Below, piece after piece: positions 44,846 to 57,800 of a stretch of DNA of 64,000 nt. Position 1 is the stretch's first letter. Each line of letters opens with the position of its first letter. The stretch is from Yamagishiella unicocca (lineage: Eukaryota > Chlorophyta > Chlorophyceae > Chlamydomonadales > Volvocaceae), in assembly GCA_003116995.1 (NCBI GenBank), contig BDSL01000028.1, positions 310,001-374,000 of the forward strand. Direction: 5' to 3'. A model generated the notes under the pieces. The model was not told the origin of the DNA. It saw nothing but the letters and a program-made list of their open reading frames with translations, and searched no databases. The position numbers and the translations under genes were made by a program.

Positions 44846-47800
44846 TTAAAACTGCAGACGGGACGACAACCTTGCAATGCTGCTAAGGACACCGCCCGAG
44901 GACGACTGGGGTGCGGAGGGTCGAGTTCCCGGCCCGCCAAACGAGGCTGGGGCGACAGCGTTGCGCGCCGCTGGCGCGCGCATGAGCGACATCACCTCAT
45001 TGTTTGACCTCGTGTTCGCGATTGTTGTCTTGGGCGAGCCAAACACCCTCTCCTGCAGTTCCGCGGAGCCCAGAGACGCGGCCTTTGCGGGAGCCCTGCG
45101 CAGCGCCGGCGCCCGACGCGAGGAAGCGGCAGCCGCAGCCGCAGGCGGCGAAGAAGAAAAAGAAGTTGCGACCGGAGACGACGGCGCCAGTTGAGCAAAA
45201 CTGGGCCTCGGCATTTTGGCCAGCGACTCATTGCCCATGCAGATCATCAGCGAAGAGGATTCAGCAGCTGAGTCCGGTTTGGCGCGCGCGTACAAGCAGG
45301 AAGCGGTCTGGCTGCGGGCAGGCACGCGGCGCTGCCGGCTGGCGCCATGGACTGAGTTGCCGTCTCCACTGTAGGCCCCGTCCGTGCAGACCTGCACGTC
45401 GCAGTCCGTGTTGGCGCGAGCCCCTTCCTCTGGAGCATCCGCACTCTGCGTCGCGGCCTTCTTAACCAGTGCTTCCCGGAGCCAGGATGAGATCTGGCGG
45501 GGAGAGAGACGTCCGAGGGCGGCAACGGGGGCGGAGGTGTTAAGTTCCATACTGCAAGTGCGTATCCTGCGCAGTCGCCATCAACAACAGTATCAACGCA
45601 TATACGACATACCGCACCTAAGTGCTCGTCCCAACCACCGAATTAAAGATTGGGGATGTGCAACTCACCCCGCTGACCAGCTGGTCCTGTCGGGCCTGAC
45701 TCGCCCTGCGCACCACCCAGGCGGGACCGCGTCGCCCGTTTGCGTTGCCGGCCGCAGACACGCCTTCATCCCAGTCGCCCCCATCTGCGTACTTTGACGC
45801 CTCGTCGTTGCTGCCCTGCGAATTGTTCGCACGCACAGCGCCGCCCGACGCTTGCGCCCGGCCGGCGACGGGAGCCAGCAATGAGGGTGATTTCGGGAGC
45901 GACCCACGGGTCTCAGTTGGAGTCGAATTCGTAGGCGGCGACCAGGGCGACGACCCCGGCATCTGACGCAATGGCACCGGCCCAGCGTTGGTCGCGACGG
46001 CAAGCGAGAAGACACTATCTCCCGGTGGGGTGGTGTAGGTGGGTCCCTCGTCCTCCACTGCTGGGCCGGAAGGGGTGCTCGCCACCCTTGGGGTGGACGT
46101 CGAGCGGCGGAATGTTAGCATGAGGTCCATGTTGAACATACTGTCATGCTTCGCCGCCTCGCTGCCCATGGGCTCGCCCACCAGGCAAGGCGTCTCCAGC
46201 TGCTGTCCGGAGGGCTCTGCTGGCTGGATCTCTTCTGTATCAGCAGGCGTGAGGCCACGAGGAGCGTCCATCCCCTGCCTGCCGAGCAAAGGTGGCGACG
46301 TTGTAGCGACCAGCATGTTCGTATCCTCGGCTGCGCCAAGCCTTGGGCGCCCCGTGCCCAGTACGACGGGCACTGCTGCTTGTCTCGGGCTGTACGAAAG
46401 CGATGCCGCACCAAAGCCGGCCACGTCGTCGAGCGGGAAAACGGCGGCTTGCGCGCGGCTCGCGCGGAGGAAGGGGTCAGAGGCCGCGACAGAGGGCGAA
46501 GCCACGTCAGCTCGCTGGCGGTACGGAAGCTGCGCAGCTGCTGCGGCCTCACCCAAAAGCCCGCCCAGGGACTTCTTCAGGCTGCCTTCGCCGCGATGAC
46601 TGCTCTTCTGACTGGCTGCCGCGGTGGCCCCACAACCGCTGCTTCCAATCGTCAAAGGAGCACCGCTTAAACTGCGGACGTACTTTTGCCCGCTCTTTAC
46701 CTGGACGTTCGGTATAAGGGCCGGAAGAACGCCGCCGTTGGCAGATGTAAGCGGGACGCGGAGGGCGGTTGAGTGCTCGCCTGTGTATGTCCCGCCCACG
46801 TTGCCGGCCGCCGAGACAGCAGGCATGCGAGACAGACGACTAGCGCCTGATGCCACACCCATCTCGAACATGCCGCTAACACTACAGGGGGCAGCTAAGG
46901 GTGAAGCAGTTCCTCCCGAGGCAAGGCTGCCGCTGTGCGACACGGCGCTGCGGGGTGATGAAAGACGTATCCGGATCGCCTCCGTTGTGGCCATGGCGTT
47001 CGCAAACACAGCTTTTGCCGACGCAGATGCTTTCTCCCTGATGTCGGCAGCGCCGACGGACACCCTGTGCAACCTCACCGACAGCCGGGGGGAGGGAAGC
47101 GCCAGGGCTTGCGGCCCCGAAGTGCCCACCGGCTGCAAGCTGGCAGCTGCGGCCGATAAGACCGGGGACATCGGCGCAGCCGGCGCCGCTCCTGCTGCCG
47201 CGTGAAGGCAGGAGGTCGTCTGGCTGCGGCGCGGCAGCCTCCGCCTCATACCACCAGGCCCAGGAGAGACGTTCGGCCCAGTTGAATTTACGGCTGCGGC
47301 TGCGGCTTGCTGGCCTACGACATCTATGCTACAGGGTGCTGGCCTTGTTGCCAGTTCAGCCTCCAGGCGTTCCGCGGATTCGCAAGTGTCCAAGGCCTGG
47401 CGCTCCTCGATGGTGGTAAGCCGATCTTCCAAAACTGGCAAAGAGCCCAGCGCAAAGTGCACCTGGGTTTGGGCCGTCTGGGGGCTTGCCAGAGCTGCAG
47501 CACCACCACCACTTGACGGGCTGAGGTGCTGGGACTGGCCCGCTACCCTCGACGCGGGCGCAGAGGTTGATTGCGCAACCGACGGGAAGGGGGTGACCGC
47601 TGGGTTCTGCAGGTGGGTGCGCAGCGCAGCAAGCTGAAACTCCAGCGCATCCATCATGCCACCGCCGTTGGCTGCGACACCCATCTCAACGGTAACCTGT
47701 TCGCTGGAAATCGCCTGCTGGACGCCAAGCGCCCGCATGCGCTGCGTGAACATGATGTCGTTGTACGACATGGAGCGGCGTGGGCCCCGTGACTGGCGCA

Positions 47801-50800
47801 CCGCCTGCTGTGTTTTGGCGCTGGAGCCCAGTGTCCGCTGAGTCTCGCCTCCGGAGGTGCCCAGCCTGGCGGCGATGACGCGGTTGAAGAGCAGCCCATT
47901 GTATAGCGGGACGCTCTGCGCATCGCTGTGGCGCACCTCGCCAGCGGCACTGCCGCAGCTGCTGAAACCCAAAGTCAAGGCGGTCATCGATGGATGCTGG
48001 TGCGTCACGTCAGGAGGTGTTCCTGCGCGAGGAGGGCTCGCCGCGCCGGCCAGAGCCAGGTTGCCCGACGCAGACGGCCGCGGAGCCAACCCATGCAGCT
48101 CGGTGGTGCTTGCCACCGACGTCCTCGACGGCACACCAGGCGTCGCTGAGCCGCCGGCAGGGGTCCCGGACCAGCCCGCGTCGGTGCCCCCAACGCTGCC
48201 GTTGGCAGTCGAGGAAGTGGCATTCAGCGCGGCGTGACTGCTCTCCACGGTGTCCACTTCCGTGAGCCCCATGTAGCCAATCAGATCAACCAGGTCCGCG
48301 TCCGTGGTCTGCAATGCTACAAGCCTGCCTGAAACCTTCCTCCCGGTCGAGCTATTGGCTGCGGTGGGCGTGCCGCAGCTGGATTGCCCAGCAGCAGCTG
48401 CGTCGGCCGATGCCTGACCTTGCACCAGGGCATCCACGGTATGCCGGCGGTCGGGTGGCCGCCGTATTGCTGTGGCGGCCACAGGCGACGGTTGCGGCCG
48501 CGGTGGCAGTGACCTCCTCTTCTGCTGGCTGCTGCGCGAGCCAATGCCGTCTAGGCCGCCGTGCGGGGTTCGGCGGGTGGGGCTGCGACTGGGTTCGGAC
48601 ACCGCCTTAGGTGACCATGGTTGAGGCCACTGGTTCACGCGAGAAGACAACGGGGTGGTGTCAACAGGGTCTTCCGCCCCACCCAAGCCGCGATCCATCT
48701 TTGTTGGTGAGCCAAAGCAGAGGTTCAGAGGGGAGGCGCTGCCCTTTTGCCCCAGCGCCTGCTGTGGATAGCTTCGCCAGTCCTTGCGGGGAACGCAAAT
48801 GCCACCACTTTGCGACTGCTTCAGCTCCACGACACCTTGCAGGTCGTCCAGCAGCTGCTGCATGTAGTAGCGCTCGTGGGTGCGCGCCAGCGACCCGTGG
48901 GTCGACATGAGCGGCGACGCCAGGGCTGCGGCGCGCCAGGCGCGCTGGCGCTCCATGTCTGACTGCATGGCGTCGGCGGACGGCAGCTTGAGCTTGGAGG
49001 TGAGGTGCGCGACTAGCCACTGCGCCTGCAGCTCCAGAACCACCGTGCTCGTGGTGGCGTGGGCCTGCGGATACAGCCAAGGGCATCCACGCCAAGAGAT
49101 CGTGAGGACAGTAGCAGGTGGCAGGTCCTGCACGATTACGCAGCAAGGACGGTTACGAAAGAAGGGATTGTGGTGCCCAAGTGACGACAGCGCTCCCACC
49201 CGGTGTCCCGGAGCATCCCGAAAACGGCTTGCATCCACATTACCTCTAGGCCAATAAATGCAAGGCCGCGTACGCCCGGGTGCAGCACGCCTCTGTACAA
49301 CAACAGCTCATCTGAGTATCGGTAATCGCCGTCCAAAGGCTCAGGCTTTTCCAGTAGCGCCTGCCGCAGCGCTGGGTCCAGGAATGGCATGACGCGTGAG
49401 TCGCGAAAGTTGGGCGCCCACAAAACCACGTGACTTTGTCCGAGCGCAGCTTCGGGAACTGCTGTTGCTGAGCGCACGACAACGTCTGACGGAGCGCCCA
49501 CCGCGGACAAGTTGAAGTTTGCGGCGCCTGATGCGCTGGCGTTTCGGTCGCGTGACACGGCTGCAGAAGCCTTGCCCTTAAGGTACGACCAGAATCGCCG
49601 CTTGGTAGGGGCTCGAAGCGCCCGCCCCACTGCGCCTGAAGGCGGCGCGGCGTAGTGCGGCTGCAGGGAGGCGTGCAGGGCTCGGCGCCGTGCGGCGTCG
49701 AGCAGGGCGCCGCCGTCAACGTATGTCTCTGGCCCCGATGACGCCTGTGACGAAGGAGAGAAAGAGTTATTTGAAGGCTGAGCAGAATTTAGGTTGGGCG
49801 AGGAGTTTTGTGGTTAGCCCTAGGTTGCGGACAGGGACCGTCCCAAATCGTACAAGTACTTGGCAATCCTGTACTCAACAACATCACAGACCGCTGTTAC
49901 TGCTCTCGCATTGTTCAAGCTAACGGTGCCCGGCTACCCAGCCCTGACTTACTTCCGCGGTGAGGAGCCTCACACCCTTTCCATTAAAAAGCAGCGCGAG
50001 CGACGATGCGCAGTCGGTCGCCGCTGCACCTGCACGGGGCGGCAAGAAGGAAGTAGGCGGCACACGCTGGTGAGGACGTGGCATGAAGCACATTCACGCT
50101 AACCGTGTTGCGAGAGGAGCGGCTGAAGTCACAGTTCGCAGGAGTGCCGAAACGTTTTGCAACGCCCTTCCGCTTCCCCAAACTCACCATCGCCGACCAC
50201 CGTGATGGTACAATTGCTGCCTGAAATGTCGCTGGGCACAGCGCACCTGGCATGGACCAGCCGCGCAGGATTCGCGACTGGGACCTGGCGGTAGGGGAGA
50301 AGGTCAGGGTTAGAGACTGTAGCACATCAAAACGGGTGGGCACCGGAGCAATCGCGATTCGTTTCAGCTGAAGCAACTCAAGCACATGGTCCCTTAACAA
50401 CTTCAAGAAGCCTGGAAGACACTGTTATCACCTTGCTTAGCAGTACTCGCTCGGCGCCATCTTTCGGCAGCCCGTGTCCTGTGCACAGCACCACAAAATC
50501 GGCAACTGCCAGGTAGTGCTTCCCATTAGCCAAGTCCTGGAACGTTGCGCGCCAGCGCCCGCGAGACCCGGAGGTCGGGTCGAAGTCCAGGTGGGTCAGG
50601 CTGCTGGAAACGCGTACATAGTCATGTACGTTAGAGTAGGATGCCAGTTGCAAGCGCGCGCCCTGAACCTGCGGCGGTCCAGCGTACAACGTGATGAGCA
50701 TGAATATGGATTTCCATGCAAAAGCTTTGACCTCGCCACGGGGGACAAGAAACGTTTTCAACTCGACGCGTCGCCAACATTTTCACCACAAGCTTGGACA

Positions 50801-51131
50801 GCATGGGGGCCCATAACTCACTGTAGGGTCATGAGGCAATTCTGCCACAAGGCTTTCGCCAGACAGGGCGTGGGCCTCGGACGCATCTGAACAGGGTTTT
50901 GAGACTTTAATGGCAGGTCGGGCACCGATCAACCCGAATCCCGAAGCGGCATGTAATCCTACCGTCCTGGCCAAATTTGCAGGTCCAGCCGCCAACGGTC
51001 TGCGCCTGCTCTACCACAAGCACATGCAAACCGGCGGCGAGGCAGGCAGCCGCAGTCGCTAGACCTGCTGGCCCAGCTCCCACAATAAGGACATCGCTGC
51101 CCGTGTCCAGCAGGGTGGTCACTCCCCCCAT
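44846..51131 (-). CDS. FMO-like flavin monooxygenase with giant low-complexity tail, copy 2
   Basis: Eight exons, 50963-51131, 50822-50886, 50432-50668, 50188-50284, 49953-50029, 49244-49744, 45669-49064 and 44846-45493, give 1729 residues in phase. Exons 1, 4 and 5 are 169, 97 and 77 nt, exactly as in copy 1. FAD motif GAGPAG is at residues 18-23, the NADPH motif VVGDGAAATDCASS spans exons 4/5, and VVLCTGHGLP is present. The enzyme part ends near residue 440. Exon 7 (3396 nt) encodes a disordered Ser/Ala/Gly tail with conserved islands: QLAALRTHLQNP, RLTTIEERQA, LGGLLGEAAAAAQLPYR, FNMDLMLT and RASQARQDQLV. Exon 8 starts ISSWLREALVKK, as in copy 3, but continues for about 200 residues that look like a diverged duplicate of an upstream tail segment. 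The enzyme is probably an N-, S- or Baeyer-Villiger-type oxygenase; the tail function is unknown. Confidence 0.85.
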
Positions 51132-54100
51132 ACCAAAGCTCCTGGCCTGACCGTCGCGATTGTTGGCTTGCCGTCGTCCAAGCCTAGTAATGCTGCAAAG
51201 CCGCAGGAATTCAAGAGCAGATTTTGCACCAAAACTTTTGTTTACATGCGTTGTGCAATTGCCTTAATTAAGGAACTTGCGCCGTACTTGCGGGCGTCAT
51301 ACCCCGCACTTGTAACCCGTGAAACTGGCATAGTAGCTCATCGATTGTCTGGTTTACGCTTCACATTCTATGGGGCTATCGGAGGGAATATACGACTTTT
51401 GTCGGACACAGGCCCTCCTGCATCCTGCGCCAGACGTTTTAAAGATCCAATCGACGAATTCAAAAGGTGTCTTTCCTCAGGCGTAGTACAACTGTCGAAG
51501 CTTCCTACCCAAGGCAACCTACCAACGCACGGTATAACTACATGTATGTATTCTTTGATTGGCGTGACGATGCCGGCGCGGGCCTCATCAGCCACCGAAA
51601 ACACATACAGTACAGCTACGCATTTCCACCAGCCTCTGGACCCTTCCTCACAACGGCGCAATTATAGACACATGTAATTTAGGACTATACAAGCTATCGC
51701 CTGCGGTTTCAATACCCAAAAAGTTCGCTCGCCAGGCCTGTCGCGGGGTCGCCATTGCGACATATGCCGGCCTGCGAGACAAGCCGCTATGACAACGATA
51801 GCAAGTATGGAGTAGCTATGACAACGATAGCAAGGAAGATGCCATTGCTAATTGCAAGCCCTCCTTTCGGTCCTTCGTCCCTATTGTCCGGTTCTTGATG
51901 GCATATCGGACCCTTGCATATATTGCGAGTGCCCTCGTGTCCAAGCAGTGTATGTTCTGCTGATCACTGGAACCCTGGAAGCAACCACAGAGTGTATGCA
52001 AACAGGATCCTGTAGAATCAATTATCGGTAATAAGGACTTAGGAAATACTATGATGATGTTATACTATGGAGGTCCCAATCGTCCATATAGGTTGAGATA
52101 GGTTCCGAAGTGAACACCAGGAGTCCCCTGATTTATCACCGATCACCCAGGATCACCTCGGAATGCGGGGCCCGGCGGTAAGGTGTTTCGTAGCTGTCGT
52201 TTACTTGGGTTGCGCGCTGATACGAGCTGCGGAGAAACATTTAGCGGTTTTCGCCCAAATCTTCTCATCCTCACAGCCCCTTGCTCTTCACGCCTACTGG
52301 GCGATGTCGCCGCTATTCCCCGGAAGTCTCCCACAGCCACCCCAACCCACATAGCCATGTACGTGCGTGGCCGATCGAGGGATTTCAGAATTTACAGGAT
52401 AGATGATGTCGCTGCTGCCATGTGCAAACCAGCCGCCATGGAAGCACGTGACTGGATGGGTAAGGGGTGCAGACGCACCGCCGATAAGCATCGATGCGGC
52501 GAGGTGGCTGGGGAGGGACCTTTCCGCAGCCTCGCATAAACCAATGGGCACGCTACTCAGCTCGGCAAGGGAACAACCCTCCTCGGGGCATGCTACCCGC
52601 ACATCAAATGAAAACCACTGCCGCTCCATGTTGGCGCAGTATCTTCACCGTGTGGGCATCCCCCCCGGGGATACGTAGTAGTACAAGTTACATTGGGTTC
52701 CAGACCAAAAGGTAGAACCATCGGGCACATCGCCAGACACGTGGTATACATGGTGGACCACCCAGCACCAGCCTGCCAGGATTGGCTTAATTAAGCACCA
52801 CACCGCTCGCGGTGAAGTTGGGAATGCCCCTGCTGAACAAATGAACCCCTGGCTTTTGGGCCGTCTCGATATTTCGTACCAGCATCTACATCATTCAGCT
52901 ATCGAAAGCATGAGCCGAGTACACCTGTGCTGATGTCCCAGTGGCGCGTCCTTGGCCACAACTATCGGAAACCCAGTGGGGATCCCTGTCGGGAACATCA
53001 AGACATGTGCACGGAAAGTCGAACAACATATGAGTACGTAGAGGGAAAATCGAGGAGGAACGGATCGCACGCAAGCTGGCCTCCTGGTTTTGGTGGACCC
53101 TGCGTGCCTTCCAAACACGGCGCGGCGAGGCCAGCGCCAGCAATCCTAAGGAGCTGCTCAGACCTGTAGGTGCCACAGTAGGCCACAGTAGGCCACAGTC
53201 AGGCCCTATGCTGAGAGCAAGCAAACCTGTGAAAGCAACACCTAGACGAATGTACGAATGGGCCGACCACAACCTCCCACGGAGATGCCTACCACACCTT
53301 GAGTGCACCTGAGCGCACCTATGTGTACGGCCAGAGCGCAGGGCAAAAACAGGCCATAGGACACCCGAACAGAGCGCCGTACATCCATGCACGGGTGGAA
53401 TATTGTGTACGGAAATTAGTACTTCGGATTGAAAAGATTTCAGACGTTCTCGCGATTCGTGGCCACACGGGTCTCCAACTGCTTCTACATTGGCATCCTC
53501 GCCGTACAAGCCAACAGCCTCTCAACACGAGAGAGCAATATAGGTAGTTACTGAATCAGATTTTTGGGTTTAAGTTCAAGGGCCAAGCGGGCGGTTCCAA
53601 GAGTTTTAGGGACTCGCTCGCCTAGCCTCGGCAACCGTACGTAGCTGCAACCGCTCCATGCAAGCCTGCGAGCTTCCGTCTCCGGCCCTGATCACGAAAC
53701 CGCATCGGCCCACATGCAGCCTCAAATCCATCGCAAAGTAAATCGCGCAAAGTATCGAAACGGATAAGCATGAACCCCGGGGCCGTGGCGGTTTCCGGAG
53801 CTGCCCTGCTGAACTGCACATAAACCGAAGGCAACACGGGACGGCCAACTACCGACCCCAACCGTCGATGCGACTGGGGACGGCCTCTCGCGCGGCCCGC
53901 CGGCCACGTCCGCGGCTATACCCTCTTCCTCACTAATAATTCAAATAGCCAACCCTGCAAACACGCATGAGCCGGTTTGAAGGTAGCGCGCACCGACCGG
54001 GCGGGACGTGGGAGCGCCCAAGGTTCTTTTGGGCATACCTGTAGACAAGCGCGCACATGTTGCAAGGGCCCTTCATTGAGTGCACTCCCACCACCAATCA

Positions 54101-54844
54101 CCAGCCACCCACACGCTCCGCCCAAACCTCAACCTCAAAACCAATACATGAAGTGTAGAACATCCCGCAGCGGGAGGGCGAGAGGGCGGATGAGTCCTTA
54201 GATATGCAGGAACATGAAGACCCGACAGCAAGCCGAAGCAACCTGGACGCAGCTCCGAAACCAGGCGCCTCCCAGGTTTCCAATCCATGCCGCACAACAT
54301 CTCTTACTCAAGTGGATGCGATACAAGCTGTTCAATCCGCTCCGGCAAGCGGCACGGCAAGAGGCGGTTGTGGGCGTGCCAAACAGGCAGAAAGCAAAGA
54401 GGCACGAGAGGCAGGAGGGCAAAATGTACCCAGCCTGCAACAGCCACAGCCCTGTTCGCCTCCCCAGGCCGCCAGCGCTGTTGGAGGTTTACGCCGAACG
54501 TTTGGCACGTATCTTAGTACGGACCGCCCGCTGAGAGCTCAATAGAGAGGGCATGCGCGCCGCTGCCTGCTCGATGCTCGCGGTTACGCAAGCTGGGCCG
54601 ACATGCATATTCTCTTCCAGTCCTGGGCCAAGTTGCCAAGTTCAGGAAACTGAGTTGTCTGCTGCTCTCGCTGCATACATGCTGGTACATAGGCGTCATC
54701 GGGTCTCTATCACAGAGATAACCATAAACTTCAGCAACGCGCTGCCGCCGGCTTCATTAGGCAAGGGCCACAACCACCCATGTTCATTCGTTAAGAGGAG
54801 CCAAAGCAGACAGCCCCGGCCATCCGGGTTGGCTCAACCCCACC
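51132..54844. other. Long intergenic region between FMO-2 and FMO-3
   Basis: 3.7 kb of lower-GC DNA on the 5' side of FMO-2 and 3' side of FMO-3. No domain-bearing ORF was found; the longest candidate (52895-53509, -) resembles nothing. A 20-bp duplication GCTATGACAACGATAGCAAG occurs twice at about 51787-51834, and GGCCACAGTA repeats near 53170-53195. It looks like ordinary spacer, possibly with decayed transposon fragments I cannot name. Confidence 0.5.
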
Positions 54845-57800
54845 TCACGGCTTCCTCTCCGCAGGTGACCCACGGGTCGCGTCCTTCCTCGCCAGCGCTC
54901 CTCGGAGCCATGCGGAGATCTGGGCAAACGAAAGGCAAGGTAAGGCCCACGTGTGGATGGGGAATGAGTGTGGGCACAGGAGGGTACACTTTGTCTCTAC
55001 GTATGCTGTGGCGAAGGGGTGGAGTGGCGGAAGGGTGCAATTTGTCCCTACGTATGCTGTGGCGAGGTGGTGCAGTGGCGAGCGGGCGAAGGTGCTACCC
55101 TCGGCCGTGCGGGCTTATGCTGGTTTTGCAAGACACAGCTACCCCACCCAACCCATCCATCAGCGCTAAGGATGTCGGTGGCGCATGGAGCGCCAGTGTG
55201 ACGAGCGAGATGTGCTGCTCCACAACAGCGATTGGGCTCCTCGTTTCCAATCCGGCCAGGCCGCCTTCCGCCTTCACCCCCCGGTCCATGCCTCCCACCA
55301 CTGACTGATGTCCTCCGCCATGCATGCAATAAGCCCCCCCTCGCTGTCCGGCAACCATGCGCCCACTATCTTGTCGTTTTTCGTGCCACCGGTTTCACAA
55401 CCCCCCCCCCCCACCACTGCCGCCGCCCTAAGCTCCCCCGCACGCCCACCCACCTCCCCAACCAGCTGGTCCTGGCGGGCCTGGCTCTCCTTCCTCACCG
55501 CCCAGGCGGGGCCGCGCGGGGCAGACAAGTCCTGGGGACCCACACCCGCGCACGACGGTTCGTCGAGGCTCTCGTCCCAGCCGATCTCCATGCCGTTGTC
55601 GTACCGCTGCACGCCGGTCGCCATGATGCGTTGCCCGCCGGCCCCAATCGGGTACCCCCGACCCGTGGCGCTCGATCGTACACTCAATAGTTCGTCTGCG
55701 GGCGTGTCTTGTCGCAGGTAGTGTTGGGTGCCGTGCAGCTGCTGCGCGCTTGACCAGCGGGCGGCATCGAAGAGCTCGTCGTTGACGTCGATGGAGCTGT
55801 AGTTGGGCGCGCTCAGGCGGGGGGGCGAGTACGTCGATATGCCCCCGACCGGTCGACTCCAGGGAAGATCAGGTCCGGTGGAGACAGCGCTTCTGAGGGA
55901 GGCACAGGCGAGGGGAGGCACAGGCGAGGGCGTGCGCAGGTGGGTGGTGCACAGGCGAGGAGAGGCCCAGGTGGGTGGTGCACAGGTGGGTGGTGCACAG
56001 GTGGGTGGTGCACAGGCGAGGAGAGGCACAGGTGGGTGGTGCATAGGTGGGTGGTGCACAGGTGGGTGGTGCACAGGCGAGGAGAGGCACAGGTGGGTGG
56101 TGCACAGGTGGGTGGTGCACAGGTGGGTGGTGCACAGGTGGGTGGTGCACAGGTGGGTGGTGCACAGGTGGGTGGTGCACAGGTGGGTGGTGCACAGGTG
56201 GGTGGTGCACAGGTGGGTGGTGCACAGGTGGGTGGTGCACAGGCGAGAAGAGGCACAGGTGGGTGGTGCACAGGTGGGTGGTGCACAGGTGGGTGGTGCA
56301 CAGGTGGGTGGTGCACAGGTGGGTGGTGCACAGGCGAGAAGAGGCACAGGTGGGTGGTGCATAGGTGGGTGGTGCACAGGTGGGTGGTGCACAGGTGGGT
56401 GGTGCACAGGTGGGTGGTGCACAGGTGGGTGGTGCACAGGTGGGTGGTGCACAGGTGGGTGGTGCACAGGGGGGGCACAGGTGGGTGGTGCACAGGTGGG
56501 TGGTGCACAGGTGGGTGGTGCACAGGTGGGTGGTGCACAGGTGGGTGGTGCACAGGTGGGTGGTGCACAGGTGGGTGGTGCACAGGCGAGAAGAGGCACA
56601 GGTGGGTGGTGCACAGGTGGGTGGTGCACAGGTGGGTGGTGCACAGGTGGGTGGTGCACAGGTTGGTGGTGCACAGGTGGGTGGTGCACAGGTGGGTGGT
56701 GCACAGGTGGGTGGTGCACAGGTGGGTGGTGCACAGGTGGGTGGTGCACAGGTGGGTGGTGCACAGGTGGGTGGTGCACAGGTGGGTGGTGCACAGGTGG
56801 GTGGTGCACAGGTGGGTGGTGCACAGGTGGGTGGTGCACAGGTGGGTGATGTGGGTGACGAGGATACAGAAGAGGTGTGGCAGGACCGCTATGGTACGCA
56901 GGAAAAGGGAGGGGAGAGGAGAAGGGCAACGAACGAATTGCAGTCATGCGCGGCGGACGGTCATCACTGCGTACTCCAACCACGCCCCCCAGCTCACCTG
57001 GTGAATGGCTCCGCCTCATCCGTGCCACTCGCCTGCCGCACGTGATTCCAGGACAGCGGCCCCCACAAGCTCGCCGCCGCCGCCGCCTCGGATGCCGACG
57101 AGTGCAGCGTCGATGGCTGCGGCGACGCCAGTCGCGCCCGGGGTAGTGGCGAGGGCAAAGAGGGCAGGTCGGCGCTCGACGACGGCTGAGAGGCCTCCGT
57201 GTTCGCGCCCCGAACCGCCACCAGTGGCCCAGGCGACCAGGACTGCCGGTGCCTGGGCAACAGCGGCGGCGGAAGCGGCAGGGTGCAAGGGGAGTCCGGG
57301 CAAAACAACGAAACGCTGTCGCAGTCCTCGCCTCCGGATCGGACGCGGCTGAGGGCCCGGGGGTTGGCGCCCCTGCCGCCGCTGCCGTCGCTGCCATGCG
57401 GTGTGCCTCCGAGCCCATAGCAGGAGCGGTGGAGCGTCAGCATGAGGTCGGTGTCGAAGCAGTTGTCGGCATCCTGCGCCTCCGCCGCCGTCGGCGGCGG
57501 CGCATCAGCCATCTCGACCTCCTGGATCTCCTGGATCTGCTGGATCTCCTGGATCTGCTGGAGCTGCTGGATTTCCTGGATCTGTTGGATCTGTTGGATC
57601 TCGGACGACGGCATGTTTGGCAGCGCGGCGCAGTGCCACGTGTGCAGCCCCGTCGGCGCCGCCGCCGCCTCCACCGCCGTGTGGAGGTGGCCGTGCTGCG
57701 CGTGCTGAGGAGACGATGGCAACAGCTCCAGGGCCGTGACGGAGACAACAGAAACGACCACGCCTGACGGCGACAGGTCAGGCCCGTCCCTCTCCGCCGC

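Noticed and set aside
52895..53509. 204-codon minus-strand ORF between FMO-2 and FMO-3
   Set aside because: No domain, composition like intergenic DNA, and overlapping ORFs on both strands.
55939..56851. Possible CRISPR array
   Set aside because: Units are contiguous without unique spacers, short, and in a eukaryotic intron. The same holds for 27210-27337 and 34071-34282.
55803..57004. Plus- and minus-strand ORFs HHPPV / WVVHR / GGAQV
   Set aside because: Products of the 15-bp satellite, open on both strands. The minus-strand FMO-3 exons flank it with matching phase.
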